Assembly: GCA_002862985.1 (NCBI GenBank)
Contig: PKCY01000036.1
Location: 1-43,417, forward strand
Source: Haliea sp.
Lineage (GTDB): Bacteria > Pseudomonadota > Gammaproteobacteria > Pseudomonadales > Halieaceae
Direction: 5' to 3'
DNA length: 43,417 nucleotides
Under the pieces are notes generated by a model. It had not been told where the DNA came from. It made no database searches and was given only the letters and a program-made list of their open reading frames with translations. Every line of letters starts with the position of its first letter. Position 1 is the stretch's first letter. This document shows, in pieces, positions 7,451-16,599 of the stretch. Made by a program: the position numbers and the translations under genes.

Positions 7451-9265
7451 GTGGAAGATAAAACGAGAGTCAAACTACATATTCCGAGCCAGAACCTGAC
7501 CACTGCGCCTCTGTTTCAGCCCAATACTGAGGCGGCCCGCAACTGGGTTGAAAGTTTCCCGGTCACCAATGCCATTTCTGTAGTTGAGCTGCTCGTCCAC
7601 GCCCTCAGTGATCTCAACCGGATAAAAATCTCACCCGAGACCCGCTACGACATCATGGAAATTCTGTGCCCCAACGTCGAGGTGGCATTAACCAATCTCT
7701 CGCGGCGCTACCTTCACCAAGCCCTTATTCTGCCTGAAGGACCGCGAAAAATGGCCGAACTCAGCGACAATCTGTGCACACTGACTAGCACGGCGTACAC
7801 GATTGTAGCGATCGAAGCCATTCAACAACGCGACGCCTTACGCGCAATGAACCCTGCACGTCTCACCTGTCAGGCAATACAGCGTGCCCTATTGTACGCG
7901 GGGCGCAAAGTGCTGCTCACTTTTCAATTACACCGGCCCATGGAAACCCGCGGCTGGCAAACGCTCCACCAGCTCTACGCTCTGGGAGAAAACCAACGCC
8001 TCACCAACCTCCCTGTCTCAGAGCCGCTTGCTGGCGGCAGTACCATCACTTCAACTTACCTGCGGGCCATTATATTGGGCTGCTGCAAGTCAAATCAGCT
8101 ACGTCAAAGTGACCTGACAGCCATCTATCGCGAGTTGCAACAGTGGAGCGAGCTGGTGCTCCTTGACACTGAAGGTTCAGAGCAGGCGTTATTCCTGGTC
8201 GCCCTAAACAGCGACCAACCGCCTATGTATAGCTCTGTGTACGATGTGGCGCCCAAACATCCCTGTCGATATCTCGACACGACAGCGCTGGTAACGCACC
8301 TTAAGGCGCTGAAAGAAACGACCATTAATGCAGACGCCCACTTTGATCAGAACACCCGTTTCCCAGGTGCTATGTTCGATCACCTTATCGCTGCCCTGGG
8401 CAGCGTCAGCTTACGAAATTTCAAGCGTTCTCCAGCCGATAGCACCCTGCGGATTTGTGTCGGTCTAAGCAGTACGCATTTTCATGTGGCCGGCCAGCAG
8501 TCATTCGAACAATTACTGTACGGAGAGGACAACCTAACTTCCGAAGACAAGATCGTGTCGGGCAACCCGCTTTTACGAACAAGCATAAAAGCAGACACAT
8601 GGCTGGATGCAAATCCAGGCCAGGACTATATGAGTTTCAACGAGGTCGACCTCTCTTCTGAAATCGACGTCGATAGCACCGGCATGGTTAAGCTAATGGA
8701 TGGGGAAGAAGGGCCGCTATCACCCAGTGAGCGCTACCCCGTATTCAAGGTCCAGTTAGCCGACTTCAGTTCTGGAGGCTACTGTCTGGAGTGGAATGAT
8801 GAATTACCCGGAAATATCAAGGCCGGTGACATTGTCGGCTTGAAGGAAAAGGGAAATAAGGATTGGGTAATTGCCGTAATCCGATGGTTGAGCGGGCTGA
8901 AAAATGCAAAAACTTTAGTAGGGCTGGAGCTTCTGAGTCCGCGGGCTATACCGTATGGCGCCTGCATCGATATAAAGCCGGGCGAAAAAAGTCCTCCTGT
9001 TAGGGTACTAATGCTGGCCGAAATCGCGCTCATTGGGCAGCCTCATACACTCGTCACTCCCCGCGCCGGGTTCAAGGAACGACAAAAACTGTCTTTGGGA
9101 AACAGCAAAGAGGTGCATTCGGTTGAGCTGTTACGGCATATTGCATCAACAGGAAGCTTTTCACAGTTTGAGTTCCGCTACATAGAAGAGTTGGGAGATG
9201 TGCTGGCGAAGAATCAGGATGGACAAGCCACAAAGGATTTTGACTCCGTGTGGAGCAGTATTTAG
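7451..9265 (+). CDS. Unrecognised protein with PilZ-like C-terminal region
   Basis: I do not recognise a named family. The GTG at 7451 is preceded by CAGGAG with seven bases between, a much better ribosome site than that of the in-frame GTG at 7376, giving 604 residues. The N-terminal 390 residues look helical and soluble, with no membrane segment or signal peptide. Around residues 425-500 the pattern resembles a PilZ barrel: DFSSGG at 438-443 fits the D/N-x-S-x-x-G half of the c-di-GMP motif, followed by GDIVGLKEKG, WVIAVIRWL and LVGLELLSPRA, which are typical PilZ strand patterns. The other half, RxxxR, is incomplete (RYPVF at 428-432). So it may be a c-di-GMP effector or a PilZ relative that no longer binds the ligand. 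It is divergent from efp with 155 bases between and convergent with serB. Confidence 0.75.
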   Translation: MEDKTRVKLHIPSQNLTTAPLFQPNTEAARNWVESFPVTNAISVVELLVHALSDLNRIKISPETRYDIMEILCPNVEVALTNLSRRYLHQALILPEGPRKMAELSDNLCTLTSTAYTIVAIEAIQQRDALRAMNPARLTCQAIQRALLYAGRKVLLTFQLHRPMETRGWQTLHQLYALGENQRLTNLPVSEPLAGGSTITSTYLRAIILGCCKSNQLRQSDLTAIYRELQQWSELVLLDTEGSEQALFLVALNSDQPPMYSSVYDVAPKHPCRYLDTTALVTHLKALKETTINADAHFDQNTRFPGAMFDHLIAALGSVSLRNFKRSPADSTLRICVGLSSTHFHVAGQQSFEQLLYGEDNLTSEDKIVSGNPLLRTSIKADTWLDANPGQDYMSFNEVDLSSEIDVDSTGMVKLMDGEEGPLSPSERYPVFKVQLADFSSGGYCLEWNDELPGNIKAGDIVGLKEKGNKDWVIAVIRWLSGLKNAKTLVGLELLSPRAIPYGACIDIKPGEKSPPVRVLMLAEIALIGQPHTLVTPRAGFKERQKLSLGNSKEVHSVELLRHIASTGSFSQFEFRYIEELGDVLAKNQDGQATKDFDSVWSSI

Positions 9266-9286
9266 AGCGCCTTCAAACACTCAAGC

Positions 9287-10504
9287 CTAAATGTGCTGCT
9301 GATATTTATCAGAGATACCCAACAGGTAGAGTATTGCATCCAGACCCAGTGTAGAAATCGATTGTTCTACTGACTTCTGCACCAACGGTTTCGCTCTGAA
9401 TGCAATGCCCAGCCCGGCGATACTCAGCATGGGCACATCGTTGGCGCCATCACCCACTGCAATGACCTGCTGCAAATCTATACCCTCGTCCGCTGCCAGC
9501 TGGCGCAGCAGCTCTGCCTTACGCGCTCCGTCTACAATGGTGCCCTTGATTTTGCCTGTAACCACGCCCTCAGCAATGTCCAGTTCATTGGCGTAGACGT
9601 AATCCATTCCCAGTCGAGCCTGCAGATGATTGGCAAAATAGGTGAATCCGCCTGACAGGATTGCAGTTTTGTAACCCAGAGCGCGCAGTGTGGATATCAG
9701 ATGTTCTGCACCCTCTGTAATTTTTAACTGGCCAGCTACGCGCGCTAGCGCACTCTCTTCCAGCCCCTCCAGCAAAGCGACTCGAGCACGAAAACTCTCG
9801 CTGAAATCTATCTCACCACGCATGGCACGTTCGGTAATCGCACTGACCTGCTCTCCCACACCCGCCAGTTTTGCCAATTCGTCAATTACCTCCGCTTCGA
9901 TCAAAGTGGAGTCCATGTCGAACGCTACAAGTCTGCGATTGCGACGATACATATTGTCCTGTTGAAATGCCAGGTCGACCTCCAACGCACCAGCTACCTC
10001 CATCAAATCCCGGCGAAAAGAAGCTGGATCGCGCAGTGAACCACGAGCCGAAAACTCTACGCACGCTTTACTTAGAGCGGGTAGTTCACCCATGGGAATA
10101 CGCCCTGAAAGGCGGTTTATGCCATCGATATTCAACCCATGTTGAGCGACTACCGCCGTTACTCGGGCAAGCTGGTCTGCGGTAATTTTGCGCGCCAGCA
10201 GTGTGATAATAGAGCGTGCCCGGCCCTGAGATGCGACCCAATCACTATAACTTTCTGAAGAGACAACACTGGTTACGACGCGCAGATCGCGCTGCATTGC
10301 AAAGCTTCGCACCGCATCCTCCACCTGCGCGCATACACAGCTTTCAGGTAGCTCGACCAATAGGCCCAATGACAGGGTGGCGTGAATCACGGCTTGACCA
10401 ATGTCGAGGATATTCGCAGCATGCTCCGACAATAGAGCCGCGAGTCCAGCGGTAACACCGGCCTGATCTTCGCCGGAGATGGTAATGAGCAATATCTGGT
10501 TCAC
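9287..10504 (-). CDS. serB: Phosphoserine phosphatase with two N-terminal ACT domains
   Basis: SerB performs the last step of serine synthesis, dephosphorylating O-phosphoserine. The C-terminal half is a HAD phosphatase: FDMDSTLI holds the nucleophilic aspartate, LSGGF the conserved serine, and VGDGANDVPML the metal-binding aspartates. The N-terminal half has two ACT-type regulatory domains (about residues 1-85 and 95-175), the long form known in Pseudomonas and mycobacteria, where ACT domains often bind amino acids. I choose GTG 10504 (VNQILLITISGED) because SerB proteins of this type begin just there; the frame continues upstream to 10555 without conserved residues. The neighbour across the divergent promoter region encodes a SerB-associated membrane protein. 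Confidence 0.93.
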   Translation of the reverse strand: MNQILLITISGEDQAGVTAGLAALLSEHAANILDIGQAVIHATLSLGLLVELPESCVCAQVEDAVRSFAMQRDLRVVTSVVSSESYSDWVASQGRARSIITLLARKITADQLARVTAVVAQHGLNIDGINRLSGRIPMGELPALSKACVEFSARGSLRDPASFRRDLMEVAGALEVDLAFQQDNMYRRNRRLVAFDMDSTLIEAEVIDELAKLAGVGEQVSAITERAMRGEIDFSESFRARVALLEGLEESALARVAGQLKITEGAEHLISTLRALGYKTAILSGGFTYFANHLQARLGMDYVYANELDIAEGVVTGKIKGTIVDGARKAELLRQLAADEGIDLQQVIAVGDGANDVPMLSIAGLGIAFRAKPLVQKSVEQSISTLGLDAILYLLGISDKYQQHI

Positions 10505-10696
10505 ACATCCGCTTCCACTTTTATTTATAGGCACCATTCTACCCGCTGGCGACAAGCACTGAAAAGCAAGGAATCTAAGTAGTATTCAGTCCGTTGGAAT
10601 TATGAGTCTGTCTAACCTTGGCACAAAGAGAACAATTGCTGCCGAGTCTGGTTTATAATAGCGGACATAATAACCTGGTAAGCCACCCATACTCGC

Positions 10697-11947
10697 GTGA
10701 ATAGCCGCTTCAGTAATACCAGCCTCGGTCAGCAACTGGCAGTCCTCACGGCGGGGTTGTGCTTGCTGGTCAGCCTCGCACTGGTCGCATTGAGCGCAAT
10801 TTCCAGTCGCCATATGCAACTGCAATTGCAGGAAGAATATGGCACGGCCCTGGCCATACAAGTGGCGCAGCGAGTCAGCATCGCCATGGAAAGTGGGGAT
10901 CTGCTCAGTATATCGGCGTCTCTGCAGCGCTTTATAGAAACCTCTGCGGCACAGGCTATCTCCTTTACTGACGTGGAGGGAAAGGCCCTGGGGCAGGTGG
11001 GCGAGACGTTTGGGCAATCCTTGCAACAATACACCGCCCCCGTTCTGATTGAATCAGATATCGCAGGGCAAATTATGATCACCATCAACTCTAGTGACAC
11101 CCGGGCAGCTCAATTACGTTTTGTATTGAGCCTGATCGGCCTCGCCGTATTACTAAGCCTGACAGCGTATGGCGCCTGCCGTCGCATTGGACAGCGCTAT
11201 GGTAATCAATTATCCACCATGGCCAGGAAGATCACCCTTGAACAGGAGGGTGACAGGCCCACTACCTTTAATGAACTGGCGCAGCTCCACCAGCAGATCG
11301 AAGCTCTGCCCATGGACCTGCTGCGCACACGCAGCGACCCCCGACCACAGGATGAAAACTACCATCCCACAGCGGTTTTATACCTGCACCTGTCCAGCCT
11401 CGTAAATTATGTGGACACGCTGGACGATCAGGCACTACAGCGATATACCGCCCGCCTACACCAGATAGTGTATGCGGCCGCCGGATTCTACGCAGGTGAG
11501 TTACAGGTTGCGCGTCAATTTGGCCTGGCAGTCTACTTCAGTGGAGACAACAAAGCCGGCAGTGCCGCCTTCCGAGCCGCGTCCTGTGCATGGCTGGTGC
11601 AGGCGGTCAGTAAAGAGATAGGGCAACAGATGTCACTTTCATTATCGATAAATATGGCTATCTCACAGAGTGAGTTGGGCGCGGGCAACGGAAATGATAT
11701 CTACCCCGGCCTTTATACACAGCATACGCTGGATGAACTACAGGAGGTATGCGCCAGCAAACCGCCCAACGTTCTGCTTTCACCCGTTGCCTGCCAAGAC
11801 ATGGACATATCCGCGCGCCTGGAGCATCGCGCTACTGACGTGAACGGATACGCAGTGATCGAAGGATTCGAAGGCCCTTATCAGGATTTACTCGAGAGGC
11901 AATTACGACTGATATTGACACGCTTGATGGATCCAGCGAGGGTTTAA
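10697..11947 (+). CDS. SerB-linked membrane protein, YtjB/Smp-like, with degenerate cyclase fold
   Basis: A 416-residue membrane protein with helices at about 13-35 and 140-161, enclosing a periplasmic region of some 100 residues, then a linker and a cytoplasmic domain. Membrane proteins of the AhpA/YtjB (Smp) family are encoded divergently next to serB in many gammaproteobacteria, and this position matches. Residues 225-310 follow the layout of a class III nucleotidyl cyclase: AVLYLHLSSLVNYVDTL in place of the first metal-binding strand, a long helix, then YAGELQVARQFGLAVYF in place of the GG-x-x-K-x-x-GD hairpin. The metal-binding aspartates are absent, so no cyclase activity is expected. 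The start is GTG 10697, with a weak ribosome site. The function is unknown; a membrane sensor role is inference. Confidence 0.75.
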   Translation: MNSRFSNTSLGQQLAVLTAGLCLLVSLALVALSAISSRHMQLQLQEEYGTALAIQVAQRVSIAMESGDLLSISASLQRFIETSAAQAISFTDVEGKALGQVGETFGQSLQQYTAPVLIESDIAGQIMITINSSDTRAAQLRFVLSLIGLAVLLSLTAYGACRRIGQRYGNQLSTMARKITLEQEGDRPTTFNELAQLHQQIEALPMDLLRTRSDPRPQDENYHPTAVLYLHLSSLVNYVDTLDDQALQRYTARLHQIVYAAAGFYAGELQVARQFGLAVYFSGDNKAGSAAFRAASCAWLVQAVSKEIGQQMSLSLSINMAISQSELGAGNGNDIYPGLYTQHTLDELQEVCASKPPNVLLSPVACQDMDISARLEHRATDVNGYAVIEGFEGPYQDLLERQLRLILTRLMDPARV

Positions 11948-12042
11948 TGCGCTTTACTTTTACTGGGGGCTAAACAGCACTTTTACGCCAGTAGAGGGTT
12001 GCCGAATTGAGTAAAGCCCCTTCAATCTAGATTTTTCTGAAG

Positions 12043-14295
12043 TCAAGCCTCCACTAACATACTGTCCACTTTCTGAAAACCACGGGGCAGCTTGTTGCCG
12101 CGACGACCGCGCTCTCCGCGATAATGCTCCAAGTCTTTGAACTTGAAATTCTGGTGACGCTTACCGGAGAAAACAACCAACGTATCCTGCGCTGTTACCA
12201 CCTGGATCGCTATCACAAACTCCTCCCGCGCCTGCACACGAGCTGAGGGAATGCCAATGATTTTATTGCCCTTGCCGCGCGCCATTTGTGGCAGATTCGC
12301 CAGCGGGAAAATAAGCAGTCGACCCTCGCTTGTAACCGCGGCAACCAGCGAATCGTCCACGGAACCGATCGCCGCAGGCTGCAATACCTGGCCCCCCTTG
12401 GGAAGCGTGATGGCCGCTTTTCCCGCACGATTCTTAGTCTGTAAATCGCCCAGCTTGGCAACGAAACCATAGCCGGCGTCGCTGGCCAGCAAAAATAGCG
12501 CATCTTCGGCTCCCATCATCAAGCCCTCAAAGGTCGCGCCGGAAGGCGGATTAATGCGCCCGGTTACGGGTTCGCCCTGCCCCCGTGCTGAAGGCAAGTT
12601 GTGCGAGGGCACCGTGTACGCTCTGCCCGTTGAATCGAGTATGACAACAGGTTGGTTGGTACGCCCAAAGGCACACATTTTATAGCCATCACCGGATTTA
12701 TAGCTGAGGCTGGTGGCATCGATATCGTGCCCCTTGGCAGCCCGAATCCAGCCTTTTTGTGACATCACCACCGTGGTCGGGTCGGCGGTCAGCAGTTCAA
12801 GTTCACTGAATGCCTTGGCCTCCCCTCGCTCCACCAGAATTGAGCGACGCTCATCACCGTAGGTTTCCGCAACTGCCAGCAATTCCTTTTTAATCAGCGT
12901 TTTGAGGCGCGCGTCGCTGCCCAGCACTTTTTGTAGCTGATCCCGCTCCTTTTGCAAATCATCCTGTTCGGCACGGATGCTAATCTCTTCAAGCTTTGCC
13001 AGATGGCGTAATTTCAAGTCCAGGATGGCTTCAGCCTGGATATCGGATATTTTGAAGCGCTGTATAAGCGCAGGTTTGGGCTTATCCTCAGTACGAATGA
13101 TATGGATTACTTCATCTATATTGAGAAAAGCCACCAAATACCCGTCAAGTATATGCAGCCGCTTCAGTACGCGATCGAGTCGGTATTCCAGACGGCGCCG
13201 AACCGTTACGGTACGGAACTTCAACCATTCCCGCAGGATCCGATCAAGGCTTTTTACGCCCGGGCGGCCATCGATTCCAATCATGTTGAGATTCACGCGG
13301 TAGCTGCGCTCCAGGTCGGTGCTGGCAAACAAATGGCTCATCAGGGACTCGAGGTCAACCCGGTTGGAGCGCGGAACAATAACCAGTCGGGTGGGGTTTT
13401 CATGATCTGACTCATCCCGCAGGTCTGCTACCATCGGCAGCTTCCGGGCCTGCATCTGCTGTGCAATCTGTTCCAGCACCTTGGAACCAGAAACTTGATG
13501 CGGCAGCGCATTGACCACAATATCACCGCCCTCTTTCTCCCATACCGCGCGCATACGCAACCCGCCACGCCCCGTTTCATAGAGCGCGAGGACTTCCTCG
13601 CGCGGGGTAATGATCTCAGCGTTAGTAGGAAAATCCGGCGCTAAGACATGCTCGCATAACTCTGCCACAGTGGACTTAGGTGACTCCAGCAGTCTCACAG
13701 TGGCCGCTACCACCTCACGCAAATTGTGCGGCGGCACATCTGTTGCCATTCCCACGGCAATGCCCGTGGTCCCGTTCAACAATATATTGGGAACCTGCGC
13801 CGGTAAAAACGCGGGCTCGTCCATTGTGCCATCAAAATTGGGCGTCCAATCGACCGTGCCCTGGCCAAGCTCACCCAGCAAGACTTCCGCATAGGCCGTG
13901 AGACGTGACTCTGTGTAACGCATGGCGGCAAAAGATTTAGGGTCGTCGGGAGAGCCCCAATTACCCTGACCGTCGACCAGGGGATAGCGATAGCTGAAGC
14001 TCTGGGCCATTAACACCATAGCCTCGTAGGCGGCGCTGTCACCGTGGGGGTGAAATTTACCAATCACATCCCCCACAGTACGCGCCGACTTTTTGAATTT
14101 CGCCGTGGCTTTCAGGCCGAGCTCACTCATAGCGTAGACGATCCGCCGCTGCACCGGCTTCAGGCCGTCGCCAACATGCGGGAGTGCCCGGTCGAGAATG
14201 ACGTACATGGAATAGTCCAGGTAAGCCTTCTCCGCATAAGTTTTAAGTGACACCTGTTCGGTGCCATCGCTATCAATTTCCAAAATATCAGTCAT
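12043..14295 (-). CDS. parC: DNA topoisomerase IV subunit A
   Basis: This 750-residue type IIA topoisomerase subunit decatenates daughter chromosomes together with ParE, which is not in this window. The active-site tyrosine is Tyr127 in [10 protein letters not shown]. The quinolone-resistance region reads [12 protein letters not shown], with Ser87 and Glu91 at the two positions commonly changed in resistant strains, so it has the susceptible residues. The start [11 protein letters not shown] and the first domain [11 protein letters not shown] match ParC rather than GyrA, and the C-terminal blades are short as in ParC. The gene is convergent with the preceding membrane protein gene (95 bases apart). 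Confidence 0.97.
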   Translation of the reverse strand: MTDILEIDSDGTEQVSLKTYAEKAYLDYSMYVILDRALPHVGDGLKPVQRRIVYAMSELGLKATAKFKKSARTVGDVIGKFHPHGDSAAYEAMVLMAQSFSYRYPLVDGQGNWGSPDDPKSFAAMRYTESRLTAYAEVLLGELGQGTVDWTPNFDGTMDEPAFLPAQVPNILLNGTTGIAVGMATDVPPHNLREVVAATVRLLESPKSTVAELCEHVLAPDFPTNAEIITPREEVLALYETGRGGLRMRAVWEKEGGDIVVNALPHQVSGSKVLEQIAQQMQARKLPMVADLRDESDHENPTRLVIVPRSNRVDLESLMSHLFASTDLERSYRVNLNMIGIDGRPGVKSLDRILREWLKFRTVTVRRRLEYRLDRVLKRLHILDGYLVAFLNIDEVIHIIRTEDKPKPALIQRFKISDIQAEAILDLKLRHLAKLEEISIRAEQDDLQKERDQLQKVLGSDARLKTLIKKELLAVAETYGDERRSILVERGEAKAFSELELLTADPTTVVMSQKGWIRAAKGHDIDATSLSYKSGDGYKMCAFGRTNQPVVILDSTGRAYTVPSHNLPSARGQGEPVTGRINPPSGATFEGLMMGAEDALFLLASDAGYGFVAKLGDLQTKNRAGKAAITLPKGGQVLQPAAIGSVDDSLVAAVTSEGRLLIFPLANLPQMARGKGNKIIGIPSARVQAREEFVIAIQVVTAQDTLVVFSGKRHQNFKFKDLEHYRGERGRRGNKLPRGFQKVDSMLVEA

Positions 14296-14669
14296 TTGAC
14301 CTACAACTATCTGTGTTTTCTTGAGTTAATACTTCGCGCCAATGTCCATACTCTGTTTCGATCAGTATTTACCTGCTCGACTCCATTCTCGCCATTTAAG
14401 TGGACAAACGAAAGAAAAATTAGACAAAGATAAGAGAGAATATCGCATTGTGTAAAAATGCTCTGGTTAAAATCCTCTGCGCTTTTTTCTGCGCTGAATT
14501 CAATGAGCGGATCATTCGCGATGAGGCAAGGAACGCACCACCGCGCAAAGCCCAATTCACCTCAGTCCCCCTACTATTGCTCACTCAGGCTTCTGGACGT
14601 AAGATCTAGGGGCAATAGGGGCAAAAGGAGGCAACACAGACTGCACAGTCAACCCGTCGAATCTAAGGC
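14296..14669. other. Intergenic stretch between parC and a CNB protein gene, no gene seen
   Basis: Both flanking genes are on the minus strand and 374 bases lie between them. Short open frames on either strand have no recognisable content. The parC promoter should be here, but no strong -35/-10 pair stands out, and I see no terminator for the upstream gene. Confidence 0.5.
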
Positions 14670-15491
14670 CTAGCTTACCTGCCGAGTTCCACGATCGTGC
14701 CCCTGAAAGGCAACCAGCTGCTCGTTGAGATTGACAATCGAGTTTGCCATATCGACCAACAAGCTGTGGATAGTTGCCGGGTTGCTCTTGATCAGCTCGG
14801 TGAACTGTTCTTTGGGAACTTTCACCACCGAGCAGACTGTTTTTGCCTTTACAGTCGCACTCCGGTCAGAGTCTGTTAGCACGGTCATTGCGCCAAAAAT
14901 TTCACCGTCGGCAATTCGACCAACGGTAATGTCATCGACAAACACCTCCGCAACACCAGAGCTCATGTTATAAACATAATCGGCCCTGCCCCCCTGATGA
15001 ATAATGATATCCCCCGGCTGAAAGACTTCAAAGCCGGGGGTAACTGGCGTTCCCTGTTGCGTATGAGCGGCCGTAATTCTCAGCATGAGACCGGCATAAG
15101 TAATTAACAGGCGCGTCCATAGCCTGATGGCTGTCGGCTCGCTGAACACGCGTTGCATAAAGTCAAGCGCCGGGTACCTCAACAATTGTGCGCCCGAATC
15201 AGAGCCGTACAAAACAGCAATGGATTGATCCAGACTCCCGGCGATATCCGGCAATAGAATGTCTCCGGCTTCGAGTGTGTATATAATTTTGCCCTGATAC
15301 CGTGCCGTTAATGAGCCCTCGCGCACAACGTAGAACTGGGTGTCGTCGAAACCCCTAAAATTCCCGGCAGGAGTGACATCTACCTCCAGGGCCACCGCCG
15401 GCATACTTACTGCCTCCACCAATGAGCTGACCAGCCTACCGAATTGCTGGCTAAGTGCTGTTATATCCTGCGCGTCAATGTTCACCAGCAT
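14670..15491 (-). CDS. Protein with two cyclic-nucleotide-binding-type folds
   Basis: A 273-residue soluble protein. The C-terminal half is a good cyclic nucleotide-binding domain: FQPGDIIIHQGGRADYVYNM, then GEIFGAMTVL and DRSATV, with Arg210 at the position that contacts the cyclic phosphate. The N-terminal half (about 40-110) has the same barrel pattern (FYVVREGSLTARYQGK, LEAGDILLPDI) but no phosphate-binding cassette. There is no DNA-binding helix-turn-helix, kinase or channel part, so it is not a Crp-type regulator; it may bind a partner and respond to cAMP or cGMP. AAAGGG six bases before the ATG is a good ribosome site. It stands alone, divergent from elaA. The ligand and partner are unknown. 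Confidence 0.85.
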   Translation of the reverse strand: MLVNIDAQDITALSQQFGRLVSSLVEAVSMPAVALEVDVTPAGNFRGFDDTQFYVVREGSLTARYQGKIIYTLEAGDILLPDIAGSLDQSIAVLYGSDSGAQLLRYPALDFMQRVFSEPTAIRLWTRLLITYAGLMLRITAAHTQQGTPVTPGFEVFQPGDIIIHQGGRADYVYNMSSGVAEVFVDDITVGRIADGEIFGAMTVLTDSDRSATVKAKTVCSVVKVPKEQFTELIKSNPATIHSLLVDMANSIVNLNEQLVAFQGHDRGTRQVS

Positions 15492-15700
15492 TAGCGACCC
15501 TTTGCTCTAGCGAAAACCTGCCCTGTCTGCATGACGAATAAATTCTCAGCCCCCGATACTACGACTTGGTCATACGATGACAACCAGCCAAGAAGAGCCT
15601 GTCACCATCGCAGTTATAGCCTATAGTAACGTAGAATGCCGCCCCCAGGTTCTATTAACTTCAACTACAGCGGTAACCACACGCTTTTTAGGGTAGCGCT

Positions 15701-16156
15701 ATGAGCCTTGAGTGGAAAACTCTATCTTTTTCTCAAATCAGTTCTGAGGACCTGTACGACATACTGCGCCTGCGACAAGAAGTTTTTGTGGTAGAGCAGA
15801 ATTGCGCCTACCTGGACCTCGACGGGCTCGACCAACAAGCCACGCATATGCTGTGTTGGCACGAAGGCACACTAGCAGCGTACCAGCGCTGCCTGCCTCC
15901 TGGATTGAACTACGTGGAAAGTTCATTGGGAAGGGTAATCGTCACCCGTCAAATGCGTGGTCGGCAGTTGGGCCGGGAGCTCGCGCAACGCGGTGTCGCA
16001 CACAATCAGCTCCACTGGCCTCAATACGATATCTGCATAAGCGCCCAGGCTCATTTACAGGATTTTTATGCCTCTGTGGGATTCACAGCTGAAGGCGACG
16101 AATACAAGGAAGATGGTATTCCGCACCGCAAAATGCGACATCCGGCGCCATCTTAA
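15701..16156 (+). CDS. elaA: GNAT family N-acetyltransferase, ElaA type
   Basis: This 151-residue protein belongs to the ElaA branch of the GNAT acetyltransferases, which use acetyl-CoA to acetylate an amine; the natural substrate of ElaA is not established. The N-terminal LYDILRLRQEVFVVEQNCAY is the ElaA hallmark, and the CoA-binding strand-loop is seen as LGRVIVTRQMRGRQLGRELA. Length matches E. coli ElaA (153). A ribosome site (AGGG) is eight bases before the ATG. Its stop codon overlaps the end of the convergent dtd gene by a few bases. Confidence 0.92.
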   Translation: MSLEWKTLSFSQISSEDLYDILRLRQEVFVVEQNCAYLDLDGLDQQATHMLCWHEGTLAAYQRCLPPGLNYVESSLGRVIVTRQMRGRQLGRELAQRGVAHNQLHWPQYDICISAQAHLQDFYASVGFTAEGDEYKEDGIPHRKMRHPAPS

Positions 16157-16590
16157 ACTTCTAGCAAAAAGCTAACCGGGCCCTCATTGGCCAAACTGAC
16201 CTGCATATCGGCACCAAACACACCCCAAGCTACAGGCGCGTGGCGGGTCTGCAATTGCGACAACAGATAGTCGTAAAGCGGCTCCGCTTCGACCGAAGGC
16301 ATCGCTGACGAAAAACTTGGTCTCAATCCCTTTCGCGTATCTGCAGACAGAGTGAACTGCGATACCAACAACACGCCCCCGTTCACATCGGCAACACTGC
16401 AATTCATGTGGCCTTCTGCATCCGCAAAAACGCGGTAAGCCAATAATTTGTCGAGCATCCGGTCTGCCACGGCGCGATCATCGCCCTTATCCAACCCAAC
16501 CAACACCAAAAGACCCTGATCGATTTTGCCAACGCAATCAGCGTTAACAGCAACACTCGCGCGACTGACTCGCTGCAACAGAGCCTTCAC
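16153..16590 (-). CDS. dtd: D-aminoacyl-tRNA deacylase
   Basis: A 145-residue enzyme that removes D-amino acids, and glycine from tRNA-Ala, wrongly loaded on tRNA. The two family signatures are SQFTLSADTRKGLRPSF and NEGPVSFLLEV; the latter holds the Gly-cisPro motif, with serine where threonine is more usual. The start is GTG 16590, giving VKALLQRVSRASV as in other Dtd proteins; a TTG one codon earlier is also possible. It begins nine bases after the stop of typA and is likely co-transcribed with it. The 3' end overlaps the convergent elaA. Confidence 0.95.
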   Translation of the reverse strand: MKALLQRVSRASVAVNADCVGKIDQGLLVLVGLDKGDDRAVADRMLDKLLAYRVFADAEGHMNCSVADVNGGVLLVSQFTLSADTRKGLRPSFSSAMPSVEAEPLYDYLLSQLQTRHAPVAWGVFGADMQVSLANEGPVSFLLEV

Positions 16591-16599
16591 CAATCAGGC

